Below, in pieces: positions 9,110 to 18,451 of a DNA stretch of 64,000 bases. The translations under genes and the position numbers were made by a program. Numbering within the stretch: position 1 is the first letter of the stretch; each line of letters begins with the position of its first letter. Source of the DNA: Rickettsia typhi (GTDB taxonomy: Bacteria > Pseudomonadota > Alphaproteobacteria > Rickettsiales > Rickettsiaceae); NCBI GenBank assembly GCA_945865485.1, contig CAMBEC010000003.1:124001-188000 (forward strand), given 5' to 3'. The notes beneath the pieces were generated by a model, which was given only the letters and a program-made list of their open reading frames with translations, had not been told where the DNA came from and did no database searches.

Positions 9110-9841
9110 CTACATTTTCTCTTCGTCAATTGCTCTTGAAATTAGGGAGTTTAGCTCACCAATAAAGTCATCAAGTTTATTATTAATGCTATCTATTTCA
9201 GAACATAAATAATTATAGAAAATTGTGGCTGGTATAGCTACAAAAAGGCCAATAGCAGTTGCAAGCAAAGCTTCAGCGATACCTGGGGCTACCACGGCGA
9301 GAGTAGTATTTTTAGAGGCCGCGATAGATTGAAAACTGTGCATAATACCCCATACCGTTCCAAATAGTCCTATAAATGGGGCTGAAGAGCCAACTGTAGC
9401 TAAAAATCCAAGCTTAGTTTCAAGTTGTTCAAGCTCTCTATTCCGAGAGAGATACATCGAGCCAGATACTCTTTCTTTGTGACCAATCCTAATGAAATCA
9501 TTTTTTTGAGGATCTTTGCTATTACTTTTTTTACATTCCGTCATTGCGCTAACAAAAACAGCTGATAAAGGATTGTCGACAGATCTTTTTACCCTTTCAA
9601 AAAGGTCATCTAAGACTTGTCCTGACCAAAACAAACTCTCAAATTGCTTTATCTTTTGCTTTGTCGTAGAAAATAATTTTAATTTATTTACAATTATTGC
9701 CCAACTCCAGATCGAAGAAATAAGGAGAATTAATACAACAGATTTACCAATTAAATCTGATGACATTACCAGTGAGATTATTGACAGGTCGGCGCTACTT
9801 GCTTGCGTCACGACCTGATCGACGTTTTCTGCTATTTCCAT
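9110..9841 (-). CDS. tolQ: TolQ/ExbB-family proton channel protein
   Basis: Inner-membrane proton channel of the Tol-Pal system, 243 aa. There is one N-terminal membrane helix (about residues 30-50), a cytoplasmic region, and two further helices with the hallmark G-S-S-A-P-F-I-G-L-F-G-T-V-W-G-I-M segment and the A-P-G-I-A-E-A-L-L-A-T-A-I-G segment, which line the channel with TolR. It heads the tolQRAB run. The PHB depolymerase gene ends 38 bases upstream on the same strand, so both could be cotranscribed. The usual ybgC thioesterase gene seen upstream of tolQ in many proteobacteria is absent. Confidence 0.93.
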   Translation of the reverse strand: MEIAENVDQVVTQASSADLSIISLVMSSDLIGKSVVLILLISSIWSWAIIVNKLKLFSTTKQKIKQFESLFWSGQVLDDLFERVKRSVDNPLSAVFVSAMTECKKSNSKDPQKNDFIRIGHKERVSGSMYLSRNRELEQLETKLGFLATVGSSAPFIGLFGTVWGIMHSFQSIAASKNTTLAVVAPGIAEALLATAIGLFVAIPATIFYNYLCSEIDSINNKLDDFIGELNSLISRAIDEEKM

Positions 9842-9879
9842 AACTTATTTAGAGATTATTACAAATTGAAAAGCACATA

Positions 9880-11136
9880 CTACACTTTTTGATCATTTGC
9901 GTAAACAAAATCTTTTATGGATGGAACTATCTCTTGCCTGAACTTACTTCCACTAAAAGCCCCATAGTGACCAACTCCTTTTTGTAAGTGATATTTTTTC
10001 TTACTATCGGGAATATTTTTACATAAACTCAGTGCTGCTTTAGTTTGACCAACAGCTGCGATGTCATCATTTTCTCCTTCTATACCCATTAAAGCAGATT
10101 TGGTAATTGAGTCTAAATGAACCTTTCTACCTCTAGAAACAAACTTATCCTTAGCCAGAGAGAAGTCATGAAATACTTCTTTTATGGTTTGTAAGTAAAA
10201 TTCTGCCGGTAAATCCATTACAGATAAATATTCATCATAAAATTTCTTTTGCTTATCAACTTGCTCTTCATTTCCACCGACAAGGTCTTTGAATAAATCA
10301 TAATGAGAAGTTAGATGTCTTTGTAAATTCATTGCCATGAACCCAGCTAATTGCAAGAAGCCGGGATATACTCTTCTTCTGTAGCCAGGATAGTTAGAAG
10401 GTACATTGGTTATTAGTGTTTGGTCGAACCATACTAAGCTTTTATCCATAGCAAAATCTCCAGGTTTTGTCTGGTTTTTCCTTGCGTCAATAGGCCCACC
10501 AATAAGAATCATTGATTTTGGTACGTGGATGTCATTATTTTGTGACATGAGCGCAGTAGCTGCTAGTACTGGCACTGTCGGCTGGCAAACTGCAAGAACG
10601 TGCACATTAGGACCAAGAAATTTTGTGTAATTGATTACATAATCAATAAATGAGTCCAAATCGAAACTTCCATCTGTAATTGGTACCTGGTTGGCATCAA
10701 CCCAATCGGTTATATATACGTCGAAAAATGGTAACGTATCCTGAACTGTTCCTCGCAGTAGTGTGGCGTGATGACCAGACATAGGGGCTACTATTAAAAG
10801 TTTTGGTTGATACCCTTTATATTCTGGTTTTTCAAAATGTTGTAAATGACAAAATACGTCCTTACATAGAGTACGTTTATGAATTTTCTGTTCTTTTCCA
10901 TCTACCATACACTTAGTAATTCCAAATGAGGGCTTTTTATATATTCTAGTCATTCGTTCTGTCATATCTAGGCCAGCTTTCATCAAGGAGGCTAAATGCG
11001 TTTTACTAAAAGGGTTGTTTGGTTGTTCAAGCCATTTATGAGTCATCATTAGACCAAACCTAGAAGGAGATAAACTATGTCGAGCAGACTCTATAAGTCC
11101 ATAAAGAGAATTCGTATCTGGTATAAAATTGTTCAT
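9880..11136 (-). CDS. phaZ: Intracellular polyhydroxybutyrate depolymerase
   Basis: Alpha/beta hydrolase that degrades native PHB granules in the cytoplasm. The 418-aa protein has the family features: a conserved M-S-G-H-H-A-T-L-L-R-G-T segment, Y-I-T-D-W, and a lipase-box-like A-V-C-Q-P around Cys184, where the nucleophile is cysteine as in the Ralstonia enzyme. A G-E-N-D-D-I segment and G-V-G-H-Y-G supply the likely Asp and His. There is no signal peptide, consistent with action inside the cell. Homologues are common in Rickettsia, where no PHB synthesis may be present; no phaC lies in this window. Confidence 0.9.
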   Translation of the reverse strand: MNNFIPDTNSLYGLIESARHSLSPSRFGLMMTHKWLEQPNNPFSKTHLASLMKAGLDMTERMTRIYKKPSFGITKCMVDGKEQKIHKRTLCKDVFCHLQHFEKPEYKGYQPKLLIVAPMSGHHATLLRGTVQDTLPFFDVYITDWVDANQVPITDGSFDLDSFIDYVINYTKFLGPNVHVLAVCQPTVPVLAATALMSQNNDIHVPKSMILIGGPIDARKNQTKPGDFAMDKSLVWFDQTLITNVPSNYPGYRRRVYPGFLQLAGFMAMNLQRHLTSHYDLFKDLVGGNEEQVDKQKKFYDEYLSVMDLPAEFYLQTIKEVFHDFSLAKDKFVSRGRKVHLDSITKSALMGIEGENDDIAAVGQTKAALSLCKNIPDSKKKYHLQKGVGHYGAFSGSKFRQEIVPSIKDFVYANDQKV

Positions 11137-11350
11137 AGTCGGTACCTTGAATTGAAAAACTATATTTTTATTCTAACATTATTTTTAAGTAACGTTTACA
11201 GAAAGATTACTATTGTCTTAAATTTAGTAAGAGATGATGCATTTTGTATAGTTATTCTCACTTACTCAAAAAATTAACCTTCCAATAGATTTTGGATTTG
11301 CCACTTAACTTAATATATTACTTATATTACTTTACAAAAATATTCTAAAG

Positions 11351-11379
11351 TTTACAAAGGGGTGATAAATATATAATAT
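11351..11379 (+). promoter_or_regulatory. Candidate sigma-70 promoter for the secreted protein at 11400
   Basis: A TTTACA box (11351-11356) is followed by TATAAT (11372-11377, 15-base spacer) and the overlapping TAATAT (11374-11379, 17-base spacer). Start of transcription would fall near 11386, leaving a leader of only about 15-25 bases before the coding region. It is the best match in the 263-base divergent spacer between phaZ and this gene. Confidence 0.5.
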
Positions 11380-11399
11380 TACCCATAATTTAAAATGGT

Positions 11400-12338
11400 A
11401 TGCGGTTAATGAAATTTATATTAATACTATTAATTGTTACTTATAGCTTTTTTACTACGGCTACACCTCAGTATGATGATTTTAAAAACTATCAACATCC
11501 AAGATTTAATAAATTCAAAACAACTACATTTCCTAGGTTAGAAAAATTTGTTGATCAAGAGCTAAAATCATTAACCGAAGAAACTAAAGCGGTGTTTTAT
11601 CCGTTTGGTGGACCAGATATTAGCTATCCTTTAATGTTATTTCCACAAGCACAGAGTTATCTTTTAATTGGTTTAGAGCCGGTGGGCAGCGTAGACTCTA
11701 ATTTGGAAATTCCTAACAACTTAAATAATCAACTTGACTCTCTTTTTCGTCGCAGCTTTTTTATTACCTCAGATATGAGTCGTTTAATTCATAGTAAACA
11801 AGGTGTTCTTCCTTTGTTTCTTGCGCAAATTACTTTAATGGGTGGAGAGGTTGAGGATATTAAATATTTAGAGCATTCCTTTGGTAAAGCGCTTGAAATA
11901 ACCTTTACATATCTAAAATTGAAAAAGAATCTTTTTTATGTTCAAACAAATTTGACAAATCAGGGCTTGAGTGATGATTTAATCAAATTCATAGAGGATA
12001 ACAATCTATTTGATACGTGCATGCTGAAAGCCAGTTCATATGCGTTTCACCAAAATATTTTTTCTAAATTAAGGAGCTTTGTAATAACAAATGCTAATGT
12101 AATAGTTCAGGATGATACAGGCATACCATTAAAAGATCTCGATGAAGATTTTAAGATTCATCTATTTGGCAATTATGTCGGACCTTATGGAAAGGAGTGG
12201 GCTGGTTATTTTCAAAAGAATCTATACAAAATGTATCAAGAGAAGAGTCCAAAGTCGAAGCTTCCATTTTGTTATGGTTATGGTTGTGGGCGAAATCCAG
12301 TTGCTATATTGTCAGCTACTCGGAAGGATAAGGATTGA
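11400..12338 (+). CDS. Uncharacterised secreted protein, about 310 aa
   Basis: A hydrophobic signal peptide opens the protein (K-F-I-L-I-L-L-I-V-T-Y-S-F-F-T-T-A-T), with probable cleavage near residue 23. The start may be the ATG at 11400 or the one at 11409; neither has a strong ribosome site. The mature part carries a well-conserved-looking block, A-V-F-Y-P-F-G-G-P-D-I-S-Y-P, then F-P-x-A-x-x-Y-L-L-I-G-L-E-P-V-G-S. I have seen similar blocks in unannotated proteins of other proteobacteria but cannot name a function. Four cysteines (C211, C297 and C301 among them) could form disulphides in the periplasm. Its end overlaps the end of the convergent hydrolase gene by 27 bases. Confidence 0.75.
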   Translation: MRLMKFILILLIVTYSFFTTATPQYDDFKNYQHPRFNKFKTTTFPRLEKFVDQELKSLTEETKAVFYPFGGPDISYPLMLFPQAQSYLLIGLEPVGSVDSNLEIPNNLNNQLDSLFRRSFFITSDMSRLIHSKQGVLPLFLAQITLMGGEVEDIKYLEHSFGKALEITFTYLKLKKNLFYVQTNLTNQGLSDDLIKFIEDNNLFDTCMLKASSYAFHQNIFSKLRSFVITNANVIVQDDTGIPLKDLDEDFKIHLFGNYVGPYGKEWAGYFQKNLYKMYQEKSPKSKLPFCYGYGCGRNPVAILSATRKDKD

Positions 12339-12923
12339 CTCTAGAACTTTCTTGAGAGAACCGCTATCGATTTCATGTCCACCCTCATATTCAATAATTT
12401 TATAATTTAAATCTTTAGATTTCTCATACGCGTATGTATCACCTCTACCTATCATAACATAAATTTGATCGGTTGATGTTAAGCTTCCTGGTGATCCAAT
12501 CGTTACAACCGGATTTATTATAACATTTTGTTGTGAAATTTCATGTAAAAAATAACCGCCGTTAGAAAAACCAATCCAGCCGTTTACTCTTATTCCTGCT
12601 AGATCTGATATTATTGATTGGTAAGTTTCTGATGCTTGCTCTGGGTCCTTATGAGGCCAACAAATTTTATTGTCAAATTTTGGGCAACGATTGCGCGGTA
12701 TAAGGGCTATAAAGCGTATATTCAGCTCGCGTCCTATATCATTCAATATCTGTCTATGGTTTTGTTCATCTGGTGAATCAAAAGATTCTGCTAATCCGCA
12801 AAGGTAAACCCAGCAGTTAGTAGATTTAGAATCGCCTAGTTCAACAAAACGTGATTCTGCATTTGCCTGTGATATCATATAAAATAAATATATTAATATA
12901 AAAAGATGTCTCATCATACCCAA
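12312..12923 (-). CDS. Secreted alpha/beta hydrolase
   Basis: Exported alpha/beta-hydrolase-fold protein, 203 aa. The N-terminus is a signal peptide ending in Q-A-N-A (residues 19-22). A nucleophile elbow G-F-S-N-G-G places Ser120, a M-I-G-R-G-D-T turn places Asp162, and Y-E-G-G-H-E-I-D places His183, so a complete catalytic triad is visible in the right order. Three cysteines (37, 42, 80) and C88 could pair outside the cytoplasm. The small size suggests a minimal esterase or lipase-like enzyme; the substrate is unknown. Several start codons are possible within the first four residues. Confidence 0.75.
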   Translation of the reverse strand: MGMMRHLFILIYLFYMISQANAESRFVELGDSKSTNCWVYLCGLAESFDSPDEQNHRQILNDIGRELNIRFIALIPRNRCPKFDNKICWPHKDPEQASETYQSIISDLAGIRVNGWIGFSNGGYFLHEISQQNVIINPVVTIGSPGSLTSTDQIYVMIGRGDTYAYEKSKDLNYKIIEYEGGHEIDSGSLKKVLESILILPSS

Positions 12924-13088
12924 TTAAAGTAATTTATTCCTCAGTATAATTAAATAAATCTTACTATAAAGAAGATAATTCTTTGATATAAAGATGGGGA
13001 ATACTTGAGTTCATGTAGCTTGGGCAAATATTATCTTTATATTATCTTTATATATTATCTAATTCGTGTTAATAATAAGCGGATAATA

Positions 13089-14453
13089 ATGGATATTAAT
13101 ATTGTAATGAAAAAGAAAATTGTCGCTCTAGTTGGTCGTCCAAACGTGGGAAAATCGACTTTATTTAATAGATTGAGCGTTGGTAAAAAGGCTATAGTAC
13201 ATGATAGGCCTGGTGTAACAAGAGATAGGAAATACTCCGACGCAAAAATTGGTCCTATGGAGTTTACTGTTGTTGATACGCCTGGACTAGAGGAATCAGA
13301 GGAGGGCAAGCTTGAGCATCGCATGATGCAACAAACTATGATTTCAATTGCAGAGGCTGACCTAGTTTGCTTAGTTGTTGACAATCAGACTGGTATTACG
13401 CCAGCAGATAAATTCTTTGCTGAGTTTATTAGAAAATATGCTAAAAATCATATAGTTATAGCTAATAAATCAGAAAAAAGATTTAACCATGACCAAGAAT
13501 ATTATAAATTAGGTTTTGGGGACCCTGTCCCAATTTCAGCTGAACATGGTCAGGGTCTAGCTGATCTTTATGATGCAATTGCAGAAAAAATTGATACAGA
13601 AGAAGGGGAAGTGATATCAGACCCGATTAGAGGGGATTGCTTACAAATAGTAATTGCTGGAAGGCCAAATTCTGGTAAGTCTACCTTTGTAAATGCGATT
13701 ATTGGAGAAGATAGGATGCTGACTGGGCCTGAGGCTGGCATTACAAGAGAGTCGGTTGAAATTTCTTGGGAATATAAAGAAAATCGTATTAAGTTAATTG
13801 ATACAGCGGGGCTTAGAAAAAGGTCTAATGTCACTCATAGCCTAGAGAAACTATCGACTGGCGATGCGATTGGCAGTATTAAATTTGCAAATACCGTAAT
13901 TTTGATGTTAGATGCTACAATTGCTCTTGAACAACAAGATCTTACGATTGCAAATTATGTTATTGATCAAGGCCGAAGTTTGGTCATTGCTGTTAATAAA
14001 TGGGACTTGATTCGTAAGAAGAAAGAATATAAAGAAGAATTCGAATATAAATTAGGAACTCATTTACCGCAAGTAAAAGGTATTCCGGTTGTATATCTTT
14101 CTGCTATTGATAGCACCACAACAGAAGGGGTCCTAGACAAATGTATTGATATATATAAACTATGGAATAAAAAAATACCAACATCCAAGCTAAATGATTG
14201 GTTAGGATTTGTATTAGATCGTCATCCGCTTCCTCTTCATAAAAAGCTAGGGCGTAGGGTAAGAATCAAATATATAACCCAGATCAAATCACGACCGCCG
14301 ACATTTAAGTTATTTGCTAGTGATCCAGATAGTATAACAGATGCTTACAAGCGATATTTAGCAAATTCTTTACGGGATGATTTCGAAATGCCTGGAGTTC
14401 CAATGAGATTTTATTTTGAAAAATCTGATAATCCTTATGCTAAGAAAAAATAA
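13089..14453 (+). CDS. der: GTPase Der (EngA), ribosome assembly factor
   Basis: Double-GTPase needed for assembly of the 50S ribosomal subunit. Two G domains are visible in tandem: the first with G-R-P-N-V-G-K-S-T (about 16-24), D-T-P-G-L and N-K-S-E; the second with G-R-P-N-S-G-K-S-T, D-T-A-G-L-R-K-R and N-K-W-D. A KH-like RNA-binding domain closes the protein (P-P-T-F-K-L-F-A near 410). I take the ATG at 13089 (454 aa, usual length). The frame extends upstream to a TTG at 13005, but that stretch is unlike the family. An ATG at 13107 is a further option. The first-domain G4 motif reads NKSE rather than the usual NKxD, a mild deviation. Confidence 0.94.
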   Translation: MDINIVMKKKIVALVGRPNVGKSTLFNRLSVGKKAIVHDRPGVTRDRKYSDAKIGPMEFTVVDTPGLEESEEGKLEHRMMQQTMISIAEADLVCLVVDNQTGITPADKFFAEFIRKYAKNHIVIANKSEKRFNHDQEYYKLGFGDPVPISAEHGQGLADLYDAIAEKIDTEEGEVISDPIRGDCLQIVIAGRPNSGKSTFVNAIIGEDRMLTGPEAGITRESVEISWEYKENRIKLIDTAGLRKRSNVTHSLEKLSTGDAIGSIKFANTVILMLDATIALEQQDLTIANYVIDQGRSLVIAVNKWDLIRKKKEYKEEFEYKLGTHLPQVKGIPVVYLSAIDSTTTEGVLDKCIDIYKLWNKKIPTSKLNDWLGFVLDRHPLPLHKKLGRRVRIKYITQIKSRPPTFKLFASDPDSITDAYKRYLANSLRDDFEMPGVPMRFYFEKSDNPYAKKK

Positions 14454-14542
14454 ATTGATACAGCAATATCAACATACACTCCTAAACTTGGTGGAAACTT
14501 GTATTTGTCCCTTGAGGGAAGAGGTTCAGGCAGTGCTACGCA

Positions 14543-14567
14543 TCATGCCGGATCAATTCCGGTATGA
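14543..14567. repeat. Intergenic palindromic element 2
   Basis: Short hairpin with ten-base arms (TCATGCCGGA and TCCGGTATGA, 9 of 10 pairs) around a five-base loop, in the 142-base spacer between der and hemD. It is the compact form of the GTCATACCGG...CCGGTATGAC family found elsewhere in this window. Confidence 0.7.
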
Positions 14568-14595
14568 CAAATATTGTTAACAACAGTATTCGCCA

Positions 14596-15288
14596 ATGAA
14601 AAAATCAGTTTTATTAACTAGATCAAAATCAGCAAACAATGAACTGAAGGAAAAGTTTATAAGCCAAGATTATGACTTTTTAGATTGCAACCTTATTAAA
14701 TATAAGTTGTTTCCAGTAGAAGCAGAGTATATTAATAAATTTTCTGATTTAATAATTACTAGTAATTTTGCTGCCAATAATATTCCTAATGCTCCAAGGT
14801 CTGATATGTCAGTTTGGGTAGTTGGAGAGAAATCAGCAAATAGCTTGAAAAACAAAGGTTACAAAGTTGAGCATTATGCCTCAAGTGCAGAAAATTTAAA
14901 AAAGCAACTTCCAGAAAAATTACACAAAACAACGTTGTATCTATCAGGAGATCATATAACTGTGAATATGCCATCTGAAATAACAAGAAAGATACTATAT
15001 AAAACAGAATATCTTGAATCTCTTTCAGAAAAAGAAGTTATAAGGTATAAAGAAGGTATAGATTATATAGTTTTATACTCTGAAAATTGCGCAAAAACCC
15101 TACTGAAATTATTAGTAGAAAATAATTTGGTGAATTATCTAGAAAATACTGCCATTGTTGCTATAAGCTCAAAGGTTGGAAAGGTATTTAGGCAAGTGTT
15201 TAAAAATGTGGTAGTATGCCATGATAGCCAATCAATGTTGAAATATATAGAAGAACATGAACGGAAAGATAAAACCAGCAGAAAATAA
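14596..15288 (+). CDS. hemD: Uroporphyrinogen-III synthase
   Basis: Closes and inverts ring D of the linear tetrapyrrole to form uroporphyrinogen III in haem synthesis. HemD is poorly conserved, so the call rests on the layout: the N-terminal L-L-T-R-S segment, the I-T-S-N-F-A-A-N-N region (usual TSxxA), V-G-E-K-S-A-N-S-L-K (usual VGxxTA), and L-Y-L-S-G-D-H in the second lobe. Length 230 aa fits. Context supports it strongly, because a mitofilin-like and a HemY-like gene follow as in many alphaproteobacteria. Its end overlaps the next gene by 32 bases. Confidence 0.85.
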   Translation: MKKSVLLTRSKSANNELKEKFISQDYDFLDCNLIKYKLFPVEAEYINKFSDLIITSNFAANNIPNAPRSDMSVWVVGEKSANSLKNKGYKVEHYASSAENLKKQLPEKLHKTTLYLSGDHITVNMPSEITRKILYKTEYLESLSEKEVIRYKEGIDYIVLYSENCAKTLLKLLVENNLVNYLENTAIVAISSKVGKVFRQVFKNVVVCHDSQSMLKYIEEHERKDKTSRK

Positions 15289-16039
15289 AAATACAAAAAG
15301 AGCAAATAGTAATTCCCTTAGAATTTTTGCCTTAATTCTAGGGCTCGTTATAGCTGTAATTGTAGTTTTGGTAAAATATAACCCGCAATTATTTGATAGT
15401 TTTTTTAAAGAAAAATCTTCCCCCGCAGAACAAATATTGGTTGAGGATAGTAGCCTTGATAAAGCTGCTCCCGAGGAGAGTTATTTCCCGGGACCAGAGG
15501 TGCCTTTGCTTAGTTTTTCACCAGATGAAAATGAATTAGATAGAGAGAATGGAGACCTTGCGGTCGCTGAAAATATGGAGCCAGAAGCCAGGCATCCTTA
15601 TGAGATAGAGGTAGAAAAAGATGAACTTGCTGAGAAAAATATAGATTCCTCAGAGAAACAAATCCGATTGATAAGCGGATTAAATAATTATAGATTATTT
15701 TTAGCTAACGCCGAAAGGCTAATGACTAAATTTAGGCAAGACCAACTATTCTATAATGAGCTAAGGTTTTTTAATTCAATTACTCATCCTAATATGATAA
15801 AAAATACACTGCTTTTACTGGATGATTATAACAAAATGTTATCAAACCCTGAATGTGAATGTACTGATAAATTCGTTGAGATTTTTAGTTCTAAGCTAAT
15901 GAGTAAGTTCATAAAAGTAACAAAAATTTCTAAAACTAAAGAAGAGCAGAAGCAGCTAAAAGACGGAATCAATGAAAACTTACCAGTGCTGATTAATTAT
16001 ATATACTCATCTGAACTGCAAGGGAGTTTTATAAAATGA
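15257..16039 (+). CDS. Single-pass membrane protein in the position of alphaproteobacterial mitofilin
   Basis: The 260-aa protein has a basic cytoplasmic tail, one membrane helix at about residues 21-43 and a long periplasmic part. The first 80 residues after the helix are acidic and low in complexity. The C-terminal 120 residues are helical (L-F-L-A-N-A-E-R-L-M-T-K-F onward). In alphaproteobacteria the slot between hemD and hemY often holds a mitofilin/Mic60-like protein with this topology. This one is short and lacks the long coiled coil, so it would be a reduced or divergent version. The assignment rests on position and topology, not on motif recognition. It starts inside hemD. Confidence 0.65.
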   Translation: MNGKIKPAENKNTKRANSNSLRIFALILGLVIAVIVVLVKYNPQLFDSFFKEKSSPAEQILVEDSSLDKAAPEESYFPGPEVPLLSFSPDENELDRENGDLAVAENMEPEARHPYEIEVEKDELAEKNIDSSEKQIRLISGLNNYRLFLANAERLMTKFRQDQLFYNELRFFNSITHPNMIKNTLLLLDDYNKMLSNPECECTDKFVEIFSSKLMSKFIKVTKISKTKEEQKQLKDGINENLPVLINYIYSSELQGSFIK

Positions 16040-16048
16040 CGGCCTAAA

Positions 16049-16110
16049 CCAGTTATACTGGACTTGACCCGGTATCTCCTGAGTTGCTGAAACCAGTTCA
16101 GCAGGACAAT
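16049..16110. repeat. Intergenic palindromic element 3
   Basis: Spacer element between the mitofilin-like and HemY-like genes. The first half (ATACTGG near 16055 and CCGGTAT near 16069) matches the core arms of the family. The second half (CTGAGTTGCTGAAACC...GTTCAGCAGGAC) adds a second, imperfect inverted repeat. It interrupts what would otherwise be a continuous operon. Confidence 0.6.
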
Positions 16111-16195
16111 TATAGGTAGTCGGCTTGAATTTCAAGTATAACTTATGAGATGTGAGTGTGAAGATGCTTTTAATATTTAACTTGAGTGTTGTGAA

Positions 16196-17263
16196 ATGAT
16201 TAGATTTTTGATTTTATGTACAGTCTTTTTCCTTCTTTATATTGGATTTAGTACTATTGGCGAGTACGATTCGGAGATTAAATTATTTGTATTTGATTAT
16301 CAGATTGAAACAACTTTGTTTTTGTTTCTGAGTGTATTTGTTTTAATTCAATTGCTTCTTATGGTTGCTCTAAAATTAATCTTTTTAATATTTGATTTGC
16401 CTACTATTTTGAAGAAAAGATGGTACAGAAGAAAATTACTAAAAATAAACAACAGACTACTAAATGTTTTAGCAGAATTGTTAATGGGTAATAAGAAAAA
16501 ATCACTTAAAATAACAAGTAACATATTGTCTGAGCTCGACGAAGAAAATAAGGATTTTGTAAATTTAGTTCTTGCGGAAGGAGAAGATAGTTTTGATAAA
16601 AAAATTCAATATTATCGCAACCTAATTGATAAAAAGAACTTTAGTGTTTATGCGTCAAAAAAACTTGCAGAAATTTTTTATAATAATACGCACCATATAC
16701 AGGCTGAAGAATTTGCACTTAAGGCTTTTAACGAAGATGATACCGATCCAGAGTTAATGTTGATTTTAATTAGAATATATGCCAACCTCGGATCTTGGCC
16801 CAAAATGGTATTTATTGTATCAAAATTACAGAGAACATACATGCCTCTGTTTGAAGTAAATTCTGAAGAGATAGCTTCGTATTATTATGCAGCTTCAAAG
16901 CACTACCTTCAAATAGGCTCAGAGGATGAAGCCAAAAAATACCTTGAGTTAGCTCTTGAATATAGACCTGACTACATAGAAGCATTAAATCTACTTATGG
17001 AATTACTTACAAACACCAATAACACTGCATCTATACTAAAAGTACTTAGAGCGGCATTTTCAGCCAACCCTTCTTTTGAAATTGCTAGAATGTTTGCTGA
17101 TAGCTCTAGAAGCTCTGCGGAGGCAATTTATGGTACACTTGCTGGTATAGCGCAGCCAGCAAAGTATCCGGGTGTGTTTTTGGCGCTAGCAGGATATTTA
17201 GGTATTAAAGAAAAGGTAATAGAAATAAAGGAACCAAAATTAATTTCATACGATTCTAAGTAA
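16196..17263 (+). CDS. HemY-like membrane TPR protein
   Basis: 355-aa protein with two N-terminal membrane helices (about residues 2-20 and 40-65) followed by a soluble helical-repeat region. The repeats show TPR-like spacing (A-E-E-F-A-L-K-A-F near 170, E-A-K-K-Y-L-E-L-A-L near 240). This architecture and the place after hemD and a mitofilin-like gene match the HemY N-terminal family, whose members sit in haem operons. The molecular role of HemY in proteobacteria is not settled; a scaffold for haem enzymes at the membrane has been suggested. ZapE follows nine bases later, so the two are probably cotranscribed. Confidence 0.8.
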   Translation: MIRFLILCTVFFLLYIGFSTIGEYDSEIKLFVFDYQIETTLFLFLSVFVLIQLLLMVALKLIFLIFDLPTILKKRWYRRKLLKINNRLLNVLAELLMGNKKKSLKITSNILSELDEENKDFVNLVLAEGEDSFDKKIQYYRNLIDKKNFSVYASKKLAEIFYNNTHHIQAEEFALKAFNEDDTDPELMLILIRIYANLGSWPKMVFIVSKLQRTYMPLFEVNSEEIASYYYAASKHYLQIGSEDEAKKYLELALEYRPDYIEALNLLMELLTNTNNTASILKVLRAAFSANPSFEIARMFADSSRSSAEAIYGTLAGIAQPAKYPGVFLALAGYLGIKEKVIEIKEPKLISYDSK

Positions 17264-17272
17264 AGGATTTGT

Positions 17273-18310
17273 ATGACTGTGTCCGAAGCAATCCTTGATA
17301 GTAGGCAAAAAGAGCTTTTGGTCATATTGCAACAAGCAGGGGCTTCTATTGAGCCAATAACGTCCTTGACCAAGGTTAAGCGCTTGTTTTTTAAGTCAAA
17401 GCATCCAAAAAGCATATATCTTCATGGCGGTGTTGGAAGGGGTAAAACTATGCTAATGAAGATGTTTTATGATGCGGTAAAAGTTCCTAAAGAAATTATT
17501 CATTTCCAAAATTTTATGCAAATCACGCATAAAAAACTTCATCTACTTCAGGGTAAATCTGCTAATAAAGTTATCCAGGAATTAGCTTCAGATATCTCAA
17601 CTAAGGCTCGTGTAGTTTGTATGGATGAGTTCGAAATAAAAGATATTACAGATGCAATGATTATAATGAGGTTATTTCGCTATTTACTGAAAAACGAAGT
17701 GTTTATTTTTTTAACAACCAATACTATTCCAGATAATCTATATAAAGACGGCATGCAGAGAGAATCATTTTTACCTTTTATTGATATGGTAAAGAAGAAG
17801 TTTCAAGTTTTGTACCTAGATACTGCTATCGACTATAGATATAATGCTGTATCGGTGATAAAAAATAGAATTTTATATCCAGCTGATCGAAAAACTAAGG
17901 CTATAATAGACAAGATAAAAATAGACCTATGTGATAAAGAAGAATTAACTGAGGTAAATGTAAATCTTTTTGGGAGGACATTAAGTTTCCCTCAAGGCCA
18001 TAAAAATACACTGATAACTAATTTTAAAGAGCTGTTTGAACGATCTATTGGATATGCTGATTATGTAAACCTAACCGAGCAGTTTAAAATTATTGTAGTT
18101 GAATCGGTAAGAAGAATTAATGAAGATGAAACTGATATAGCAACACGTTTTATAAATTTTATTGATAATGCTTATTTCAATAAGGTAGTTTTATTCATGG
18201 AGATTGAATGTTTGCCAGAAGAAATTTATCCTTTTAGCAAAAAGAAAGGGGAGTTTATTAGGACTGTCTCTAGGCTTGCCGAGATGAACTCTGATGAATA
18301 TTTACAGTAG
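17273..18310 (+). CDS. zapE: AFG1-family ATPase, cell division protein ZapE
   Basis: P-loop ATPase of the AFG1/ZapE family, 345 aa. Walker A is G-G-V-G-R-G-K-T at residues 52-59. Walker B lies in V-V-C-M-D-E-F-E-I-K-D-I-T-D-A-M, a family signature, and T-T-N-T-I-P-D-N-L-Y-K-D-G is the sensor region (family consensus TSNxxPxxLYxxGLQR). In E. coli ZapE acts on the Z-ring under low oxygen; the mitochondrial homologue aids quality control of respiratory complexes. The start at 17273 has AAAGGA ahead of it and lies nine bases after the HemY-like gene. Confidence 0.92.
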   Translation: MTVSEAILDSRQKELLVILQQAGASIEPITSLTKVKRLFFKSKHPKSIYLHGGVGRGKTMLMKMFYDAVKVPKEIIHFQNFMQITHKKLHLLQGKSANKVIQELASDISTKARVVCMDEFEIKDITDAMIIMRLFRYLLKNEVFIFLTTNTIPDNLYKDGMQRESFLPFIDMVKKKFQVLYLDTAIDYRYNAVSVIKNRILYPADRKTKAIIDKIKIDLCDKEELTEVNVNLFGRTLSFPQGHKNTLITNFKELFERSIGYADYVNLTEQFKIIVVESVRRINEDETDIATRFINFIDNAYFNKVVLFMEIECLPEEIYPFSKKKGEFIRTVSRLAEMNSDEYLQ

Positions 18311-18336
18311 GGGCAAATAGACAAAGCTTATAAGTT

Positions 18337-18429
18337 CATTGCAAGGATTCATCTTGAACTTGTTAGGCTTAGCATGTCTTGGGCCAGGATTTTTTACTCC
18401 TTACGTTTAGTGAAAATGAATTCAGGATA
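18337..18429. repeat. Intergenic palindromic element 4 (degenerate)
   Basis: The spacer between zapE and tmk carries TTCATCTTGAACTTG at its left and GAATTCAGGATAA at its right, an imperfect inverted pair typical of the long form of the repeat family, with about 60 bases between. The left and right arms have several mismatches, so this looks like an old copy. Confidence 0.5.
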
Positions 18430-18451
18430 ACATATAGACCATATAAAAATT

